From: JAZDCJ01 sp036311985
GTDB lineage: Bacteria; Actinomycetota; Actinomycetes; Actinomycetales; Micrococcaceae
Assembly: GCF_036311985.1 (NCBI RefSeq)
Contig: NZ_JAZDCJ010000004.1
Reading direction: 5' to 3' (one strand)
DNA length: 64,000 nt
Each line of letters opens with the position of its first letter. Within the stretch, counting starts at the first letter, position 1. Positions 27,094-36,429 of the stretch are shown here, in pieces. The notes beneath the pieces were generated by a model. That model ran no database searches. It saw nothing but the letters and a program-made list of their open reading frames with translations, and was not told the DNA's origin. The translations under genes and the position numbers were made by a program.

Positions 27094-27276
27094 CGGCGTC
27101 CTTTCGGGAAATGGAACGGGGGTTCTGAACCATGAAACACGGCGGGCACCCTTGGCGTCAATGTACCGACTGATGAAAATCTCTTGCCATCTGCTGCAAC
27201 GATGTGCTGTCATGGATGTGAGCCAGGCAATATCAGCCCGGCCACCCAGCAGCCCGACGACGCCGAGGAGCACCCC
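27094..27276. promoter_or_regulatory. Divergent control region between hutH and the IclR regulator
   Basis: 183 bases with lower GC than the flanks. A possible minus-strand -35 TTGACG (27161-27156) faces hutH. On the plus strand TTGCCA (27184-27189) is a weak -35 candidate and GAGGAG at 27265 is the ribosome site of the regulator. I see no clear long palindrome, so the IclR operator is not placed. Confidence 0.4.
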
Positions 27277-27921
27277 ATGGCCGAGAACGCCGACGCCACC
27301 ACCCGGACGGCGGACCGCGTCCTGGCCCTGTTGCGCGCCGTGTGCGAGGCCGACGGGGTCAAGCTCTCCGACGCGGCCAAGGAGGTCGGACTCTCGCCGT
27401 CGACGGCGCTGCGTCTGCTGCGCACGCTCGAGGCCAACGGCTTCGCCCGCAAGGACGATTCCGGGGCCTACCGGCCCGGCTTCCGCATGATCCAGCTCGG
27501 CGTCGAGGCGCTCGGGCACGAGTCGCTCATCGAGGCGGCCCGCCCCGCCCTGCGCCGGCTCGTCGACGCCACGGGCGAGTCCGCCTACCTCTCCGTAGCC
27601 ACGGGCAACGGCCACGGGCTCTACCTCGCCATCGAGGAGGGCACGCACACCGTCCGCCACGTCAACTGGGTCGGCCGGACCTTCCCCCTTCAGAACAGCG
27701 CCTCCGGCGCCGTGCTCCGGGGCGCGGTCGCCCCGGGAGGCTACCTCGTGGTCCCCGACGGCGTCGAGGTCGACGTCACGGCCGTGGCCGCGCCGGTCAT
27801 GGTCGGCGGCAAGGTCGCCGCGGCCCTCTCCGTCGTCGCGCCGAGCTACCGCACCACGGCGGAGGCCGCCGAACGCACCGGCGCCCTCGTCGCGGGCGAG
27901 GCCGCCGAGCTCTTCACGTGA
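27277..27921 (+). CDS. IclR-family transcriptional regulator of the hut genes
   Basis: 214 residues from the ATG at 27277 with GAGGAG 6 bases upstream; longer starts lack ribosome sites. The winged helix 'RVLALLRAVCEADGVKLSDA' and 'LSPSTALRLLRTLEANGFA' are followed by the IclR effector domain (SAYLSVATGNGHGLYL, then DVTAVAAPV). The effector domain is a little shorter than usual near residue 150-165. Its position between divergent hutH and hutU suggests it senses histidine or urocanate; this is inferred. Confidence 0.88.
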   Translation: MAENADATTRTADRVLALLRAVCEADGVKLSDAAKEVGLSPSTALRLLRTLEANGFARKDDSGAYRPGFRMIQLGVEALGHESLIEAARPALRRLVDATGESAYLSVATGNGHGLYLAIEEGTHTVRHVNWVGRTFPLQNSASGAVLRGAVAPGGYLVVPDGVEVDVTAVAAPVMVGGKVAAALSVVAPSYRTTAEAAERTGALVAGEAAELFT

Positions 27922-28004
27922 GCCCGGCCGGCACCACCCCGTCCACGCAGTCCACCCCGTCCAGCCCCCGAACCGAACCCCGCCACGACAGACAAGGAAC
28001 AGCG

Positions 28005-29726
28005 ATGACCTTCACGCAGCACGATCCCTCCCGCACCGTCCGCGCCCCGCGCGGCACCGAACTGACCGCGAAGTCGTGGCAGACCGAGGCGCCGTTGCGC
28101 ATGCTCATGAACAACCTCGATCCGGAGGTCGCCGAGCGTCCCGAGGACCTCGTCGTCTACGGCGGCACGGGCCGCGCCGCCCGCTCCTGGGAGGCCTACG
28201 ACGCGATCGTGAAGACCCTCGCCGACATCGAGGACGACGAGACGCTCCTGATCCAGTCCGGCAAGCCCGTCGGGGTCTTCCGCACCAACGTGTGGGCTCC
28301 CCGCGTGCTGATCGCCAACTCCAACCTTGTCGGCGACTGGGCGACGTGGCCCGAGTTCCGCAAGCTCGAGGCCGAGGGCCTGATGATGTACGGGCAGATG
28401 ACCGCGGGCTCCTGGATCTACATCGGCACGCAGGGCATCCTCCAGGGCACCTACGAGACCTTCGCCGCCGTCGGACGCAAGCTCGCGGCCGAGGGCCGCC
28501 ACCCCGCGCCGGCCGCCGAGGGCTCGGGGGAGGGCCCCCTGGCCGGGACGCTGACCCTGACCGGGGGGTGCGGCGGCATGGGCGGCGCGCAGCCGCTCGC
28601 CGTCACCCTCAACGACGGAGCCTGCCTCGTCGTGGACGTCTCCGAGGACCGCTTGCGCCGCCGCGTCGGCAAGCGCTACCTCGACGAGGTCGAGACCGAC
28701 CTCGACGCCGCGATCGCCAAGGTCCAGGCGGCCAAGGCGGAGCGCCGCGGCTGGTCCGTCGGCTACGTCGGCAACGCCGCCGAGGTCTTCCCCGAGCTGC
28801 TGCGCCGCCACGGGGCCGGCGAAGTGGTGATCGACGTCGTCACCGACCAGACGAGCGCCCACGACCCGCTGAGCTACCTGCCGCTCGAGTACACGGTCGA
28901 GCAGTGGGCCGCCGAGGCCGCCGCCGATCCGGTGGGCTTCACCAAGAAGGCCCAGGAGTCCATGGCACGCCACGTCCAGGCGATGGTGGAGTTCCAGGAT
29001 GCCGGCGCCGAGGTCTTCGACTACGGCAACTCCATCCGCGACGAGGCCCGCAAGGGCGGCTACGACCGCGCGTTCGAGTTCCCCGGCTTCGTCCCCGCCT
29101 ACATCCGCCCGCTCTTCTGCGAGGGCCTCGGCCCGTTCCGCTGGGTCGCCCTGTCCGGCGACCCCGAGGACATCCGGGTGACGGACGAGGCGATCAAGGA
29201 GCTCTTCCCGGAGAACGCCCACCTGCGCAAGTGGCTCGACGCCGCGGCCGAGCGCGTCGAGTTCGAGGGCCTGCCGGCGCGCATCTGCTGGCTCGGCTAC
29301 GGCGAGCGCCACCAGGCCGGCCTGCTCTTCAACCGCCTCGTCGCCGAGGGCAAGGTCAAGGCGCCGATCGTGATCGGCCGCGACCACCTCGACTCGGGCT
29401 CGGTCGCCAGCCCCTACCGGGAGACGGAGTCCATGAAGGACGGCTCCGACGCGATCGCCGACTGGCCGCTGCTCAACGCCCTGACCGCCGCGAGCTCGGG
29501 CGCGACCTGGGTCTCCCTGCACCACGGCGGCGGGGTCGGCATCGGCCGCTCCATCCACGCCGGGCAGGTCTCCGTGGCCGACGGCACGGAGCTCGCCGCA
29601 GCCAAGCTCACCGCGCTGCTGACCAACGACCCCGGCATGGGCGTCATCCGCCACGTCGACGCCGGCTACGAGCGCGCCTCCGAGGTCGCCGCCGAGCGCG
29701 GCGTCCGTATCCCGATGGCCGAGTAG
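28005..29726 (+). CDS. hutU: Urocanate hydratase
   Basis: 573 residues, ATG with AAGGAA 5 bases upstream. It adds water to urocanate to give imidazolone propionate, using bound NAD+. Family marks include 'LVVYGGTGRAARSW', 'GGCGGMGGAQPLAVTLNDG' near residue 185 and the catalytic-cysteine region 'RPLFCEGLGPFRWVALSGDP' near residue 368. A short insert near residues 164-180 (PAPAAEGSGEGPLAG) is seen. The transporter gene begins 9 bases after its stop. Confidence 0.97.
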   Translation: MTFTQHDPSRTVRAPRGTELTAKSWQTEAPLRMLMNNLDPEVAERPEDLVVYGGTGRAARSWEAYDAIVKTLADIEDDETLLIQSGKPVGVFRTNVWAPRVLIANSNLVGDWATWPEFRKLEAEGLMMYGQMTAGSWIYIGTQGILQGTYETFAAVGRKLAAEGRHPAPAAEGSGEGPLAGTLTLTGGCGGMGGAQPLAVTLNDGACLVVDVSEDRLRRRVGKRYLDEVETDLDAAIAKVQAAKAERRGWSVGYVGNAAEVFPELLRRHGAGEVVIDVVTDQTSAHDPLSYLPLEYTVEQWAAEAAADPVGFTKKAQESMARHVQAMVEFQDAGAEVFDYGNSIRDEARKGGYDRAFEFPGFVPAYIRPLFCEGLGPFRWVALSGDPEDIRVTDEAIKELFPENAHLRKWLDAAAERVEFEGLPARICWLGYGERHQAGLLFNRLVAEGKVKAPIVIGRDHLDSGSVASPYRETESMKDGSDAIADWPLLNALTAASSGATWVSLHHGGGVGIGRSIHAGQVSVADGTELAAAKLTALLTNDPGMGVIRHVDAGYERASEVAAERGVRIPMAE

Positions 29727-29735
29727 AAGCAGACC

Positions 29736-31079
29736 ATGGACAACACCCGCAATCCCGAGGTCCAGGAGACCGCGACCGCGCGGAGGCCCCGCGGGACCTG
29801 GCGCTTCTTCGTCTACAGCGTCATCGGCATCTTCATGTTCTTCGTCCCGATCACCATCGGGGAGAGGAACACCATCCCGCTGGACCACCTCGTCACGGCC
29901 GTCTCCACGCTCCTCGGCGGCGGAGCGAAGTTCGTGGCGCTCGCGCTCATCGTCGCGGGCACGATCTACCCGTTCGCGAGCGGGCGCTGGAAGGAGTCGC
30001 CGGTCAAGCGCACCTTCGCCTTCCTGAACATCCTCGGCCTCGCCACGGGCACGGCGCTCGTGTTCGGCGTCGGCCCGGCGTGGCTCTTCGACCCGGACCT
30101 GGGACCCTTCCTCTTCGACAAGCTCGTCATCCCCGTCGGCCTGATCGTCCCGATCGGCGCCGTCTTCCTGGCCATGCTCGTCGGATACGGCCTCATGGAG
30201 TTCACGGGCGTCCTGGTCCAGCCGGTCATGCGCCCCGTGTGGCGCACGCCGGGCCGCTCGGCGGTGGACGCGGTCGCCTCGTTCGTCGGCAGCTACTCCC
30301 TGGGGCTGCTGATCACCGACCGCGTGTACCGCGCCGGCCGCTACACGGCCCGCGAGGCGGCGATCATCGCCACGGGCTTCGCCACGGTCTCGGTGACGTT
30401 CATGGTGATCGTGGCCAAGACGCTGGACATCATGCACTTGTGGCTGCCGTACTTCTTCCTCACCTTCGCCGTCACCTTCCTCGTCACCGCGATCACGGTG
30501 CGGATCCCGCCGCTGAGCCGGATCAAGGAGGACTACTACCCGGGGGCGGAGCCCCAGCCCGAGGAGAAGGTCACCTCCCGCCGCCTCGCGACGGCGTGGG
30601 ACGAGGCCATGCAGGTCCTCGCGAAGGCGCCGGGCCTGGGCCGGAACGTCTTGGAGAACTTCCGCGACGGGGTCCTGATGGCCATGGCGATCCTGCCCTC
30701 GATCCTCTCCGTGGGGCTGATCGGCCTGCTGTTGGCCCGCTTCACGCCCGTCTTCGACTGGCTCGGCTACGTCTTCTTCCCGATCACGTGGGCCCTGCAG
30801 CTGCCGGACCCGATGCTGGCCGCGAAGGCCTCCGCAGTGGGCATCGCCGAGATGTTCCTGCCGGCCACGGTCGTCGCGGGTCACGAGTCGGAGCTGCTGC
30901 GCCTGGTCATCGGCGTCGTCTCCGTCTCGGCGATCATCTTCTTCTCCGCGCTCGTGCCGTGCATCCTGGCCACGCGCATCCCGATCAAGGTGTGGCAGCT
31001 CGTGGTGATCTGGTTCCAGCGTGTCGCGCTGACGCTGATCCTCGCCACCCCGGTCGCGTTCCTCATCGCAGAAAGGTAG
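29736..31079 (+). CDS. YjiH-type (Gate/nucleoside-recognition domain) membrane transporter
   Basis: 447 residues with about ten hydrophobic segments. The sequence matches YjiH-family proteins: 'FFVPITIGERNTIPLDHLV', 'GVLVQPVMRPVWRTPGRSAV' and 'SYSLGLLITDRVYRAGRYT'. The family is uncharacterised in most organisms. Its place between hutU and the later hut genes, with gaps of 9 and 3 bases, suggests it imports histidine, urocanate or a related compound; there is no other transporter in the cluster. Confidence 0.8.
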   Translation: MDNTRNPEVQETATARRPRGTWRFFVYSVIGIFMFFVPITIGERNTIPLDHLVTAVSTLLGGGAKFVALALIVAGTIYPFASGRWKESPVKRTFAFLNILGLATGTALVFGVGPAWLFDPDLGPFLFDKLVIPVGLIVPIGAVFLAMLVGYGLMEFTGVLVQPVMRPVWRTPGRSAVDAVASFVGSYSLGLLITDRVYRAGRYTAREAAIIATGFATVSVTFMVIVAKTLDIMHLWLPYFFLTFAVTFLVTAITVRIPPLSRIKEDYYPGAEPQPEEKVTSRRLATAWDEAMQVLAKAPGLGRNVLENFRDGVLMAMAILPSILSVGLIGLLLARFTPVFDWLGYVFFPITWALQLPDPMLAAKASAVGIAEMFLPATVVAGHESELLRLVIGVVSVSAIIFFSALVPCILATRIPIKVWQLVVIWFQRVALTLILATPVAFLIAER

Positions 31080-31082
31080 CCC

Positions 31083-32435
31083 ATGCCCGCCACCGCCCCG
31101 TCGTCGGCCGCCGGTGCCGTCGTCCCCCTCATGTCCGCGATCGCGGACACGGGCAGGGACGCGCGCCGCGGCGGCTACACCCGCCCCGTGTTCACCTCCT
31201 CCGAGCTCGAGCTGCGCGAGTGGTTCACCGCCGAGGCCTCCTCCCGCGGGCTCGCCGTGGAGACCGACGCCAATGGGCTGATCTGGGCGTGGTGGGACCT
31301 GCCCGCGACGAAGGACGACGCCGGGGCCCGCCCGGGTGCCGGAGCCCGGGCGGGCGGGGCGCCGGCGTCGTCCCCCGATCCGCGGCGCGGAGCCCTCGTC
31401 ACCGGATCCCACCTGGACTCCGTGCCCGGGGGCGGGGCGTTCGACGGCCCGCTCGGCGTCGCCTCCGCGCTCGCGGCGTTCGACGAGCTGCGCGCCCGCG
31501 AGGCCGCGGGATCGCTCGAGCGGCACCGCGCGTTCGCCATCGCCGTGTTCCCCGAGGAGGAGGGCTCCCGCTTCGGCGTCGCGTGCCTCGGCTCCCGCCT
31601 CCTGACGGGCGCGATCGACCCCGCCCGGGCGCTCGCGCTGCGCGACGCCGACGGGACCACGTTCGCCGACGCGGCCCGCGCCCACGGGCTCGACCCCGAC
31701 CGGATGGGCCGGGACGAGGCCGCGCTCGCCCGCATCGGCGACTTCATCGAGCTGCACGTGGAGCAGGGCCGCGGCCTCAACACGGAGGAGTTCACGGACC
31801 ACGCCGGGCGCGGCCCGGCGCTCGCCGTCGGCTCCGCGATCCTCGGCCATGGCCGCTGGCGCCTGAGCGTCTCGGGGCAGGGCAACCATGCGGGCACGAC
31901 CCTCATGGAGGACCGCGCGGATCCCCTGGTCGCCGCCGCCCAGATGGTGCTCGCCGTCCGCCAGGCGGCCCGTGCGCAGGACGGCGCCCGCGCCACCGTC
32001 GGCCGGCTCGAGCCCGTCCCCGGCGGCACCAACGTCATCGCCTCCCGCGTGGACTTCTGGCTCGACGTGCGCCATCCGGACGACGCCGTCACCGCCGCGC
32101 TCGTCGAACGCATCCACGGCCAGGCGCAGAAGATCGCCGCCTTCGAGGGCTGTACCGTGGCCCTCACGGAGGAGTCCTACTCCGGCACCGTCCACTTCGA
32201 TCCGGCCCTGCAGCGCTCCCTCCAGCGCTCGGTCGGCCGGGTCAGCCCCGGGGCACCGCTCTTGGACACGGGGGCGGGACACGACGCCGGCGTGCTCTCC
32301 TCCGAGGTGCCCACGGGCATGCTCTACGTGCGCAATCCGAGCGGCATCAGCCACGCGCCCGAGGAACACGTCGAGGACGCCGACGCCGTCGCCGGTGCCC
32401 TCGCGCTCGCCGACGCCCTCGAGGAGCTCCTGTGA
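31083..32435 (+). CDS. M20-family amidohydrolase (allantoate/N-carbamoyl-amino-acid hydrolase type), possible N-formylglutamate hydrolase
   Basis: 450 residues. A dinuclear-metal M20 peptidase fold: GSHLDSVPGGGAFDGPLGV (metal His and Asp), 'FPEEEGSRFGVACLGSR' (catalytic Glu pair), FIELHVEQG, 'GQGNHAGTTLMEDRADPL' and the final 'DTGAGHDAGVLSSEVPTGML'. The name allantoate amidohydrolase is usual for this family, but here the gene sits between hutU and hutF with a 4-base overlap to hutF. HutF yields N-formylglutamate, and no classical HutG is present, so deformylation of that product is the likely job. This is inference from context. Confidence 0.85.
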   Translation: MPATAPSSAAGAVVPLMSAIADTGRDARRGGYTRPVFTSSELELREWFTAEASSRGLAVETDANGLIWAWWDLPATKDDAGARPGAGARAGGAPASSPDPRRGALVTGSHLDSVPGGGAFDGPLGVASALAAFDELRAREAAGSLERHRAFAIAVFPEEEGSRFGVACLGSRLLTGAIDPARALALRDADGTTFADAARAHGLDPDRMGRDEAALARIGDFIELHVEQGRGLNTEEFTDHAGRGPALAVGSAILGHGRWRLSVSGQGNHAGTTLMEDRADPLVAAAQMVLAVRQAARAQDGARATVGRLEPVPGGTNVIASRVDFWLDVRHPDDAVTAALVERIHGQAQKIAAFEGCTVALTEESYSGTVHFDPALQRSLQRSVGRVSPGAPLLDTGAGHDAGVLSSEVPTGMLYVRNPSGISHAPEEHVEDADAVAGALALADALEELL

Positions 32436-33688
32436 GCGCCGCGGGCGGCGCGCCCGCGGGCCCCGGAGGCTCCACGGTCCGCGTCCCCGGCCCCGTCAAC
32501 GCCCACTCGCACGCCTTCCACCGCATCCTCCGCGGGCGCACCCACCTCGGGGCGGCCGGCGGGGCCGGGGACTTCTGGACGTGGCGCGAGCAGATGTACG
32601 GCGCGGCCTCCCACCTCGGACCCCGGGAGTACGGGCGGCTCGCCACGGCCGTGTTCGCGGAGATGGCCGTGACCGGCTGGACCGCCGTGGGGGAGTTCCA
32701 CTACGTCCACCACCGCGCCGACGGCACGCCCTACCCCGACCACGACATGGAGAGAGCGCTCGCCCGGGCCGCGATCGCCGCCGGGATCCGGCTCGTGCTG
32801 CTGGACACGTGCTACCTCGACGGCGGACTCGCCGCCGACGGGACCGTGCTGCCGCTGGATCCCGTCCAGCGCCGCTTCAGCGACGGATCCGCCGGCGCCT
32901 GGCTCGCCCGCCGCCGCGGACTCGCCGCCGCCCTCGCCGAGGAGGACGCCGGCCGCGGGCTCGTCACGCTCGGCGCGGCCATCCACTCCGTCCGCGCCGT
33001 CCCGCCCGCGGCGCTCGCCGAGATCGCCGCGGGACTCGCCGCCGAACCGGACGCGCCCCTGCACGTGCACCTCTCGGAACAGCCCGCGGAGAACGCCGCG
33101 TGCCGGGCCGCGTACGGCATGAGCCCCACGCGGCTGCTCGCCGAGCACGGGCTGCTCACGGGGCGGCTCTCCGCGGTCCACGCCACGCACCTCGACGACG
33201 AGGACATCGCGCTCCTCGGCGCGGCCGGAGCGTCGATCGTGATGTGCCCGACGACGGAGGCGGACCTCGCCGACGGCATCGGTCCGGCCCGGGAGCTCGC
33301 CGACGCCGGCGCGGTGATCGCGCTCGGAACGGACCAGCACGCCGTCGTCGACCCCTTCCTGGAGCAACGCGCCCTCGAGCACGGGGAGCGCCTGCGGAGC
33401 GGGATCCGCGGGCGCTTCAGCCCGTCCGGGCTCGCGGACGCCGCGCGCGCCGGCGGCCTGCGCAGCCTGGGGCTCCCGGAGAACGACGACCACCTGCTGG
33501 TCGACGCGGCCAGCACGCGCACCGCGGGCTCCCGCCCGGGGCAGCTGATGCTCTCGGCGACGTCCGCGGACGTGGCCCGCGTCGTCGTCAACGGCACCGT
33601 CGTGGCCGAACACGGGCGCCACACGCTCCTCGGCGACCCCGCCGGCCTCTACGCCTCCTTCCTCGCCGACCACCCGGAGTTCGCATGA
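32432..33688 (+). CDS. hutF: Formimidoylglutamate deiminase
   Basis: 418 residues, GTG start overlapping the upstream stop. An amidohydrolase-fold deiminase that turns N-formimidoylglutamate into N-formylglutamate and ammonia. Visible metal and active-site motifs are NAHSHAFHRILRGR near residue 22, 'LHVHLSEQPAENAAC' near residue 210, 'SAVHATHLDDEDIALL' and 'VIALGTDQHAVVDPFLEQR'. HutF proteins usually carry about 40 residues more at the N terminus (first beta strands of the composite domain); here the HSH motif is reached at once, so a small deletion is possible. The stop overlaps hutI. Confidence 0.9.
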   Translation: MSAAGGAPAGPGGSTVRVPGPVNAHSHAFHRILRGRTHLGAAGGAGDFWTWREQMYGAASHLGPREYGRLATAVFAEMAVTGWTAVGEFHYVHHRADGTPYPDHDMERALARAAIAAGIRLVLLDTCYLDGGLAADGTVLPLDPVQRRFSDGSAGAWLARRRGLAAALAEEDAGRGLVTLGAAIHSVRAVPPAALAEIAAGLAAEPDAPLHVHLSEQPAENAACRAAYGMSPTRLLAEHGLLTGRLSAVHATHLDDEDIALLGAAGASIVMCPTTEADLADGIGPARELADAGAVIALGTDQHAVVDPFLEQRALEHGERLRSGIRGRFSPSGLADAARAGGLRSLGLPENDDHLLVDAASTRTAGSRPGQLMLSATSADVARVVVNGTVVAEHGRHTLLGDPAGLYASFLADHPEFA

Positions 33689-34875
33689 GCACCCTCTTGA
33701 TCACCCACGTGTCCGAGCTGACCACCGTCGACGCCGAGGGCACCGTCCTGCGCGACGCCGCCCTCCTCGTCGAGGACGGGCGCATCGCCTGGATCGGCGC
33801 GGCCTCGGCCGCGCCGGCCGCGGACGAGCGGTACGACGCCGGAGGCCGCGCGCTCCTGCCGGGCTGGGTCGACTCCCATACGCATCTGGTCTTCGACGGG
33901 GACCGCGGCGCCGAGTTCGAGGCGCGCATGGCCGGGCAGGCCTATGCCGCCGGCGGCATCGGGACCACCATGAAGGCGACGCGGGCCGCGGGGGACGCGC
34001 GGCTGTCCGGGCTCGTCGCGGCCCGCGTCGCCGAGGCGGTGGCCGGCGGCACGACCTACCTCGAGACCAAGACCGGCTACGGACTGGACGTGGCGCAGGA
34101 GGCCCGGCACGCGCGGATCGCGGCGGAGGCCGTGGACCAGGTGACGTTCCTCGGAGCGCACCTGGTCCCCCAGGGCCAGGACGCGGACGCCTACACCGAG
34201 CTCGTCTGCACTCAGATGCTCGAGGCGGTCGCACCGCACGTGCGCTGGATCGACGTCTTCTGCGAACGCGGCGCGTTCACCGCGGAGCAGTCCCGGCGTG
34301 TGCTCGAGGCCGGTCGCGCGGCCGGACTCGGCCTGCGCGTGCACGGCAACCAGCTCGGACCGGGCCCGGGCGTCCGGCTCGCGGTCGAGTTCGGCGCCGC
34401 GAGCGTGGACCACGTCAACCACCTGGACGCCGAAGACCTCGGGGCGCTCGCCGGCAGCTGGAGCGGTTGGGACGCGGCCGCCCGGAGCGGGGAGCGTGGC
34501 ACGGTGGCCACGTGCCTCCCGGCGTGCGACCTCTCGACGCGGCAGCCGCTCGCACCGGGCCGGGAGCTCCTCGACGCCGGCGTGCAGATCGCGCTCGCCT
34601 CGAATTGCAATCCCGGGACGAGCTACACGAGCTCGATGGCCTTCTGCGTGGCCACGGCCGTGCTGCAGATGCGGCTCACCCTGGCCGAGGCGGTCGCCGC
34701 GGCCACCTACGGCGGCGCGCTCGCGCTCGGGGTCGAGGCGGAGACGGGCAGCCTCGAGGTCGGCAAGCGCGCGGACCTGCACCTGCTCGAGGCCCCCGCG
34801 GCGATCCACCTGGCCTACCGCCCCGGCATGCCGTCGACGGCCGCGGTCTGGAAGGACGGCGTGCGCCTGCGCTGA
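33685..34875 (+). CDS. hutI: Imidazolonepropionase
   Basis: 396 residues, ATG overlapping the hutF stop. It opens the ring of imidazolone propionate to give formimidoylglutamate. Metal motif DSHTHLVFDGDR near residue 68, 'GGIGTTMKATRAA', 'YLETKTGYGLD', VDHVNHLDAEDL and 'IALASNCNPGTSYTSSM' are all present. It closes the hut operon; HutI makes the substrate of HutF although encoded after it. Confidence 0.96.
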   Translation: MSTLLITHVSELTTVDAEGTVLRDAALLVEDGRIAWIGAASAAPAADERYDAGGRALLPGWVDSHTHLVFDGDRGAEFEARMAGQAYAAGGIGTTMKATRAAGDARLSGLVAARVAEAVAGGTTYLETKTGYGLDVAQEARHARIAAEAVDQVTFLGAHLVPQGQDADAYTELVCTQMLEAVAPHVRWIDVFCERGAFTAEQSRRVLEAGRAAGLGLRVHGNQLGPGPGVRLAVEFGAASVDHVNHLDAEDLGALAGSWSGWDAAARSGERGTVATCLPACDLSTRQPLAPGRELLDAGVQIALASNCNPGTSYTSSMAFCVATAVLQMRLTLAEAVAAATYGGALALGVEAETGSLEVGKRADLHLLEAPAAIHLAYRPGMPSTAAVWKDGVRLR

Positions 34876-34904
34876 ATCCTGCGCGGCACCATCGCCCCAC
34901 CGTC

Positions 34905-34938
34905 GATTGTTTTTGACGACTAGACAAGGGAAACAATC
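34905..34938. promoter_or_regulatory. Inverted-repeat operator, candidate site for the DeoR regulator at 38137
   Basis: GATTGTTT (34905-34912) and AAACAATC (34931-34938) form a perfect 8-base inverted repeat with an 18-base spacer. TTGACG at 34913 could be a -35 element inside it. It lies in the A/T-rich 128-base gap before the SIS gene. A second short inverted repeat, TCAC-GAT-GTGA, is at 34955-34965. The AAACAAT and AGTAATC elements also occur near 15200 before the other sugar locus. Confidence 0.5.
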
Positions 34939-35003
34939 AGAAGTAATCATTGAGTCACGATGTGATGCACGCGGCCTCAAGGCCCCGTGAAAGGGACTGC
35001 ATC

Positions 35004-35801
35004 GTGACCACGAGCGAACGACTCGACGCAGCCACCGGGCTGGGAGCCCACATGGAGCGCGAGCTCACGAGCCAGCCGGGGCTCTGGCAGCGGGCCATCG
35101 AGCAGTCGCGTGCCGAGTCCCTGTTGCCGGCCGACGGGGCCCGCATCGCGCTCGTCGGCTGCGGCACCTCGTGGTTCAAGGCCCAGGCCTACGCCGTCGC
35201 CCGGGAAACCGCCGGCCGCGGCGTCACGGACGCCTTCGCCGCCTCCGAGGCGCTCATCGACGGGCGCGGCTACGACGCCGTCGTCGCCATCACGCGCTCC
35301 GGGACCACGACCGAGGTCCTCGAGCTGCTGCGCCGCATCGACCCGGCGATCCCCACCGTCGCGATCGTGGGCGACACGAGCTCGCCGATCACGACGCTCG
35401 CCGGCTCCGTCGTCGAACTGCCGTACGCGGACGAGCGGTCGGTCGTCCAGACGCGCTTCGCCACGACCGCCCTGGCCTACCTGCTCACGAGCGTCGGCAT
35501 CGACCTGTCGGCCGCCGTCGAGGACGCCCGCGCCGCCGTGTCCGAGGAGACTCCCCGGGAGCTCCTCGACGCCGCGCCCGGCCGCGTCACGTGGGTCTTC
35601 GGCGAGGCGCCGGAAGGCCTCGACGCCGACGTCGCCGCGACCGGTGCCACCTACCGCGCCGACGGCGGGCACCCGCTCGCCACCCTGGCCCGCGTGCACA
35701 AGACGACCCTCGACCGGGCGCGCGCCCGCGGCCTGGACCCGGACGCCCCCCCGCAACGCAACCTGACGCGCTCCGTCATCCTGGAGCCCGGGCGGGCCTG
35801 A
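35004..35801 (+). pseudogene. AgaS-like SIS-domain sugar-phosphate isomerase/deaminase with internal deletion
   Basis: 265 residues are read from the GTG at 35004 (GAAAGGGA upstream). The first SIS domain is complete: VGCGTSWFKAQAYA, 'AITRSGTTTEVLELLRRI' and 'DERSVVQTRFATTALAYL'. After about residue 192 (ELLDA) the sequence jumps to APGRVTWVFGE. In relatives about 45 residues lie between, including the helix 'EAALK' and the 'EYRHGP' active-site region. The reading frame is kept, but catalysis should be lost. The family releases ammonia from galactosamine 6-phosphate to give tagatose 6-phosphate. The deletion size is judged from family length. Confidence 0.7.
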
Positions 35802-35824
35802 GGCCCCGTCCGCGCGACCACGCC

Positions 35825-36429
35825 ATGACCACGACCCCGCGACCGCATCCGGCGGCACGCCACCTGCTCTTCGACGTCGGGGGCACGGACATCAAGTCCG
35901 CCCTTGCCGACGCCGACGGGCGGCTCATCGACGTCGCCCGGACGCCCACGCCCCGCGACGCCTCCGATCCCGGCGGCGCCGTCGTCGAGGCCCTCGCACG
36001 CCTCACAGCCGAGCGCGGGACCGGGGGGCTGCGCTCGGCCGGTGTCGTGCTGTGCGGGATCGTGGACGAGGCGGCGGGAACCGGTGTCTATTCCGCGAAC
36101 CTCGGCTGGCGGGACTTCCCGTTCCGGTACCGCTTGGGGGCGGCGCTGGGGCTCCCGGTCGGCCTGGGGGACGACGTCGGTGCCGCCGCCGAGGCGGAGC
36201 TCGCCCTCGGCGTGGGCCGGGACGGCGCGGGGGCCGCGCCGGCCGACGCGGCCATTGCCCGGCGCTACTCCGAGGCCGCCGGGACCCCCGTCGGCGGCGC
36301 CCGGGACGTCATCGAGCGCGCGGCGGCCTCGCCGAGGCGGGCGACGCGCTGATCGCCCCGCTCCGCGACGCCGTCGGGGCCCGATTGTCCTTCCACCGCA
36401 AGCCGCGGATCGCCGCGGCGCGGTCATGA
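35825..36429 (+). pseudogene. ROK-family sugar kinase remnant
   Basis: The ATG at 35825 begins a normal ROK protein: LLFDVGGTDIKSALAD (phosphate loop) and 'SANLGWRDFPFRYRLGAALG'. After 'ELALGVGRDG' it jumps to AIARRYSEAAG, losing about 55 residues with the catalytic Asp helix, GELGH and the zinc motif CxCGxxGCxE. A second loss with frame change follows near 36330; the tail GGLAEAGDALIAPLRDAVG is read in another frame to a TGA at 36427. At least two deletions are needed. It would have phosphorylated an amino sugar such as GalNAc, judged by neighbours. Confidence 0.75.

Noticed and set aside
27846..32369. 1507-codon open frame on the minus strand
   Set aside because: It is antisense to hutU, the transporter and the M20 gene, with the same low-complexity look.
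28076..33688. 1870-codon open frame on the plus strand as one giant protein
   Set aside because: Only the last 418 codons (HutF) are protein-like; the rest is an out-of-frame reading of hutU, the transporter and the M20 gene.
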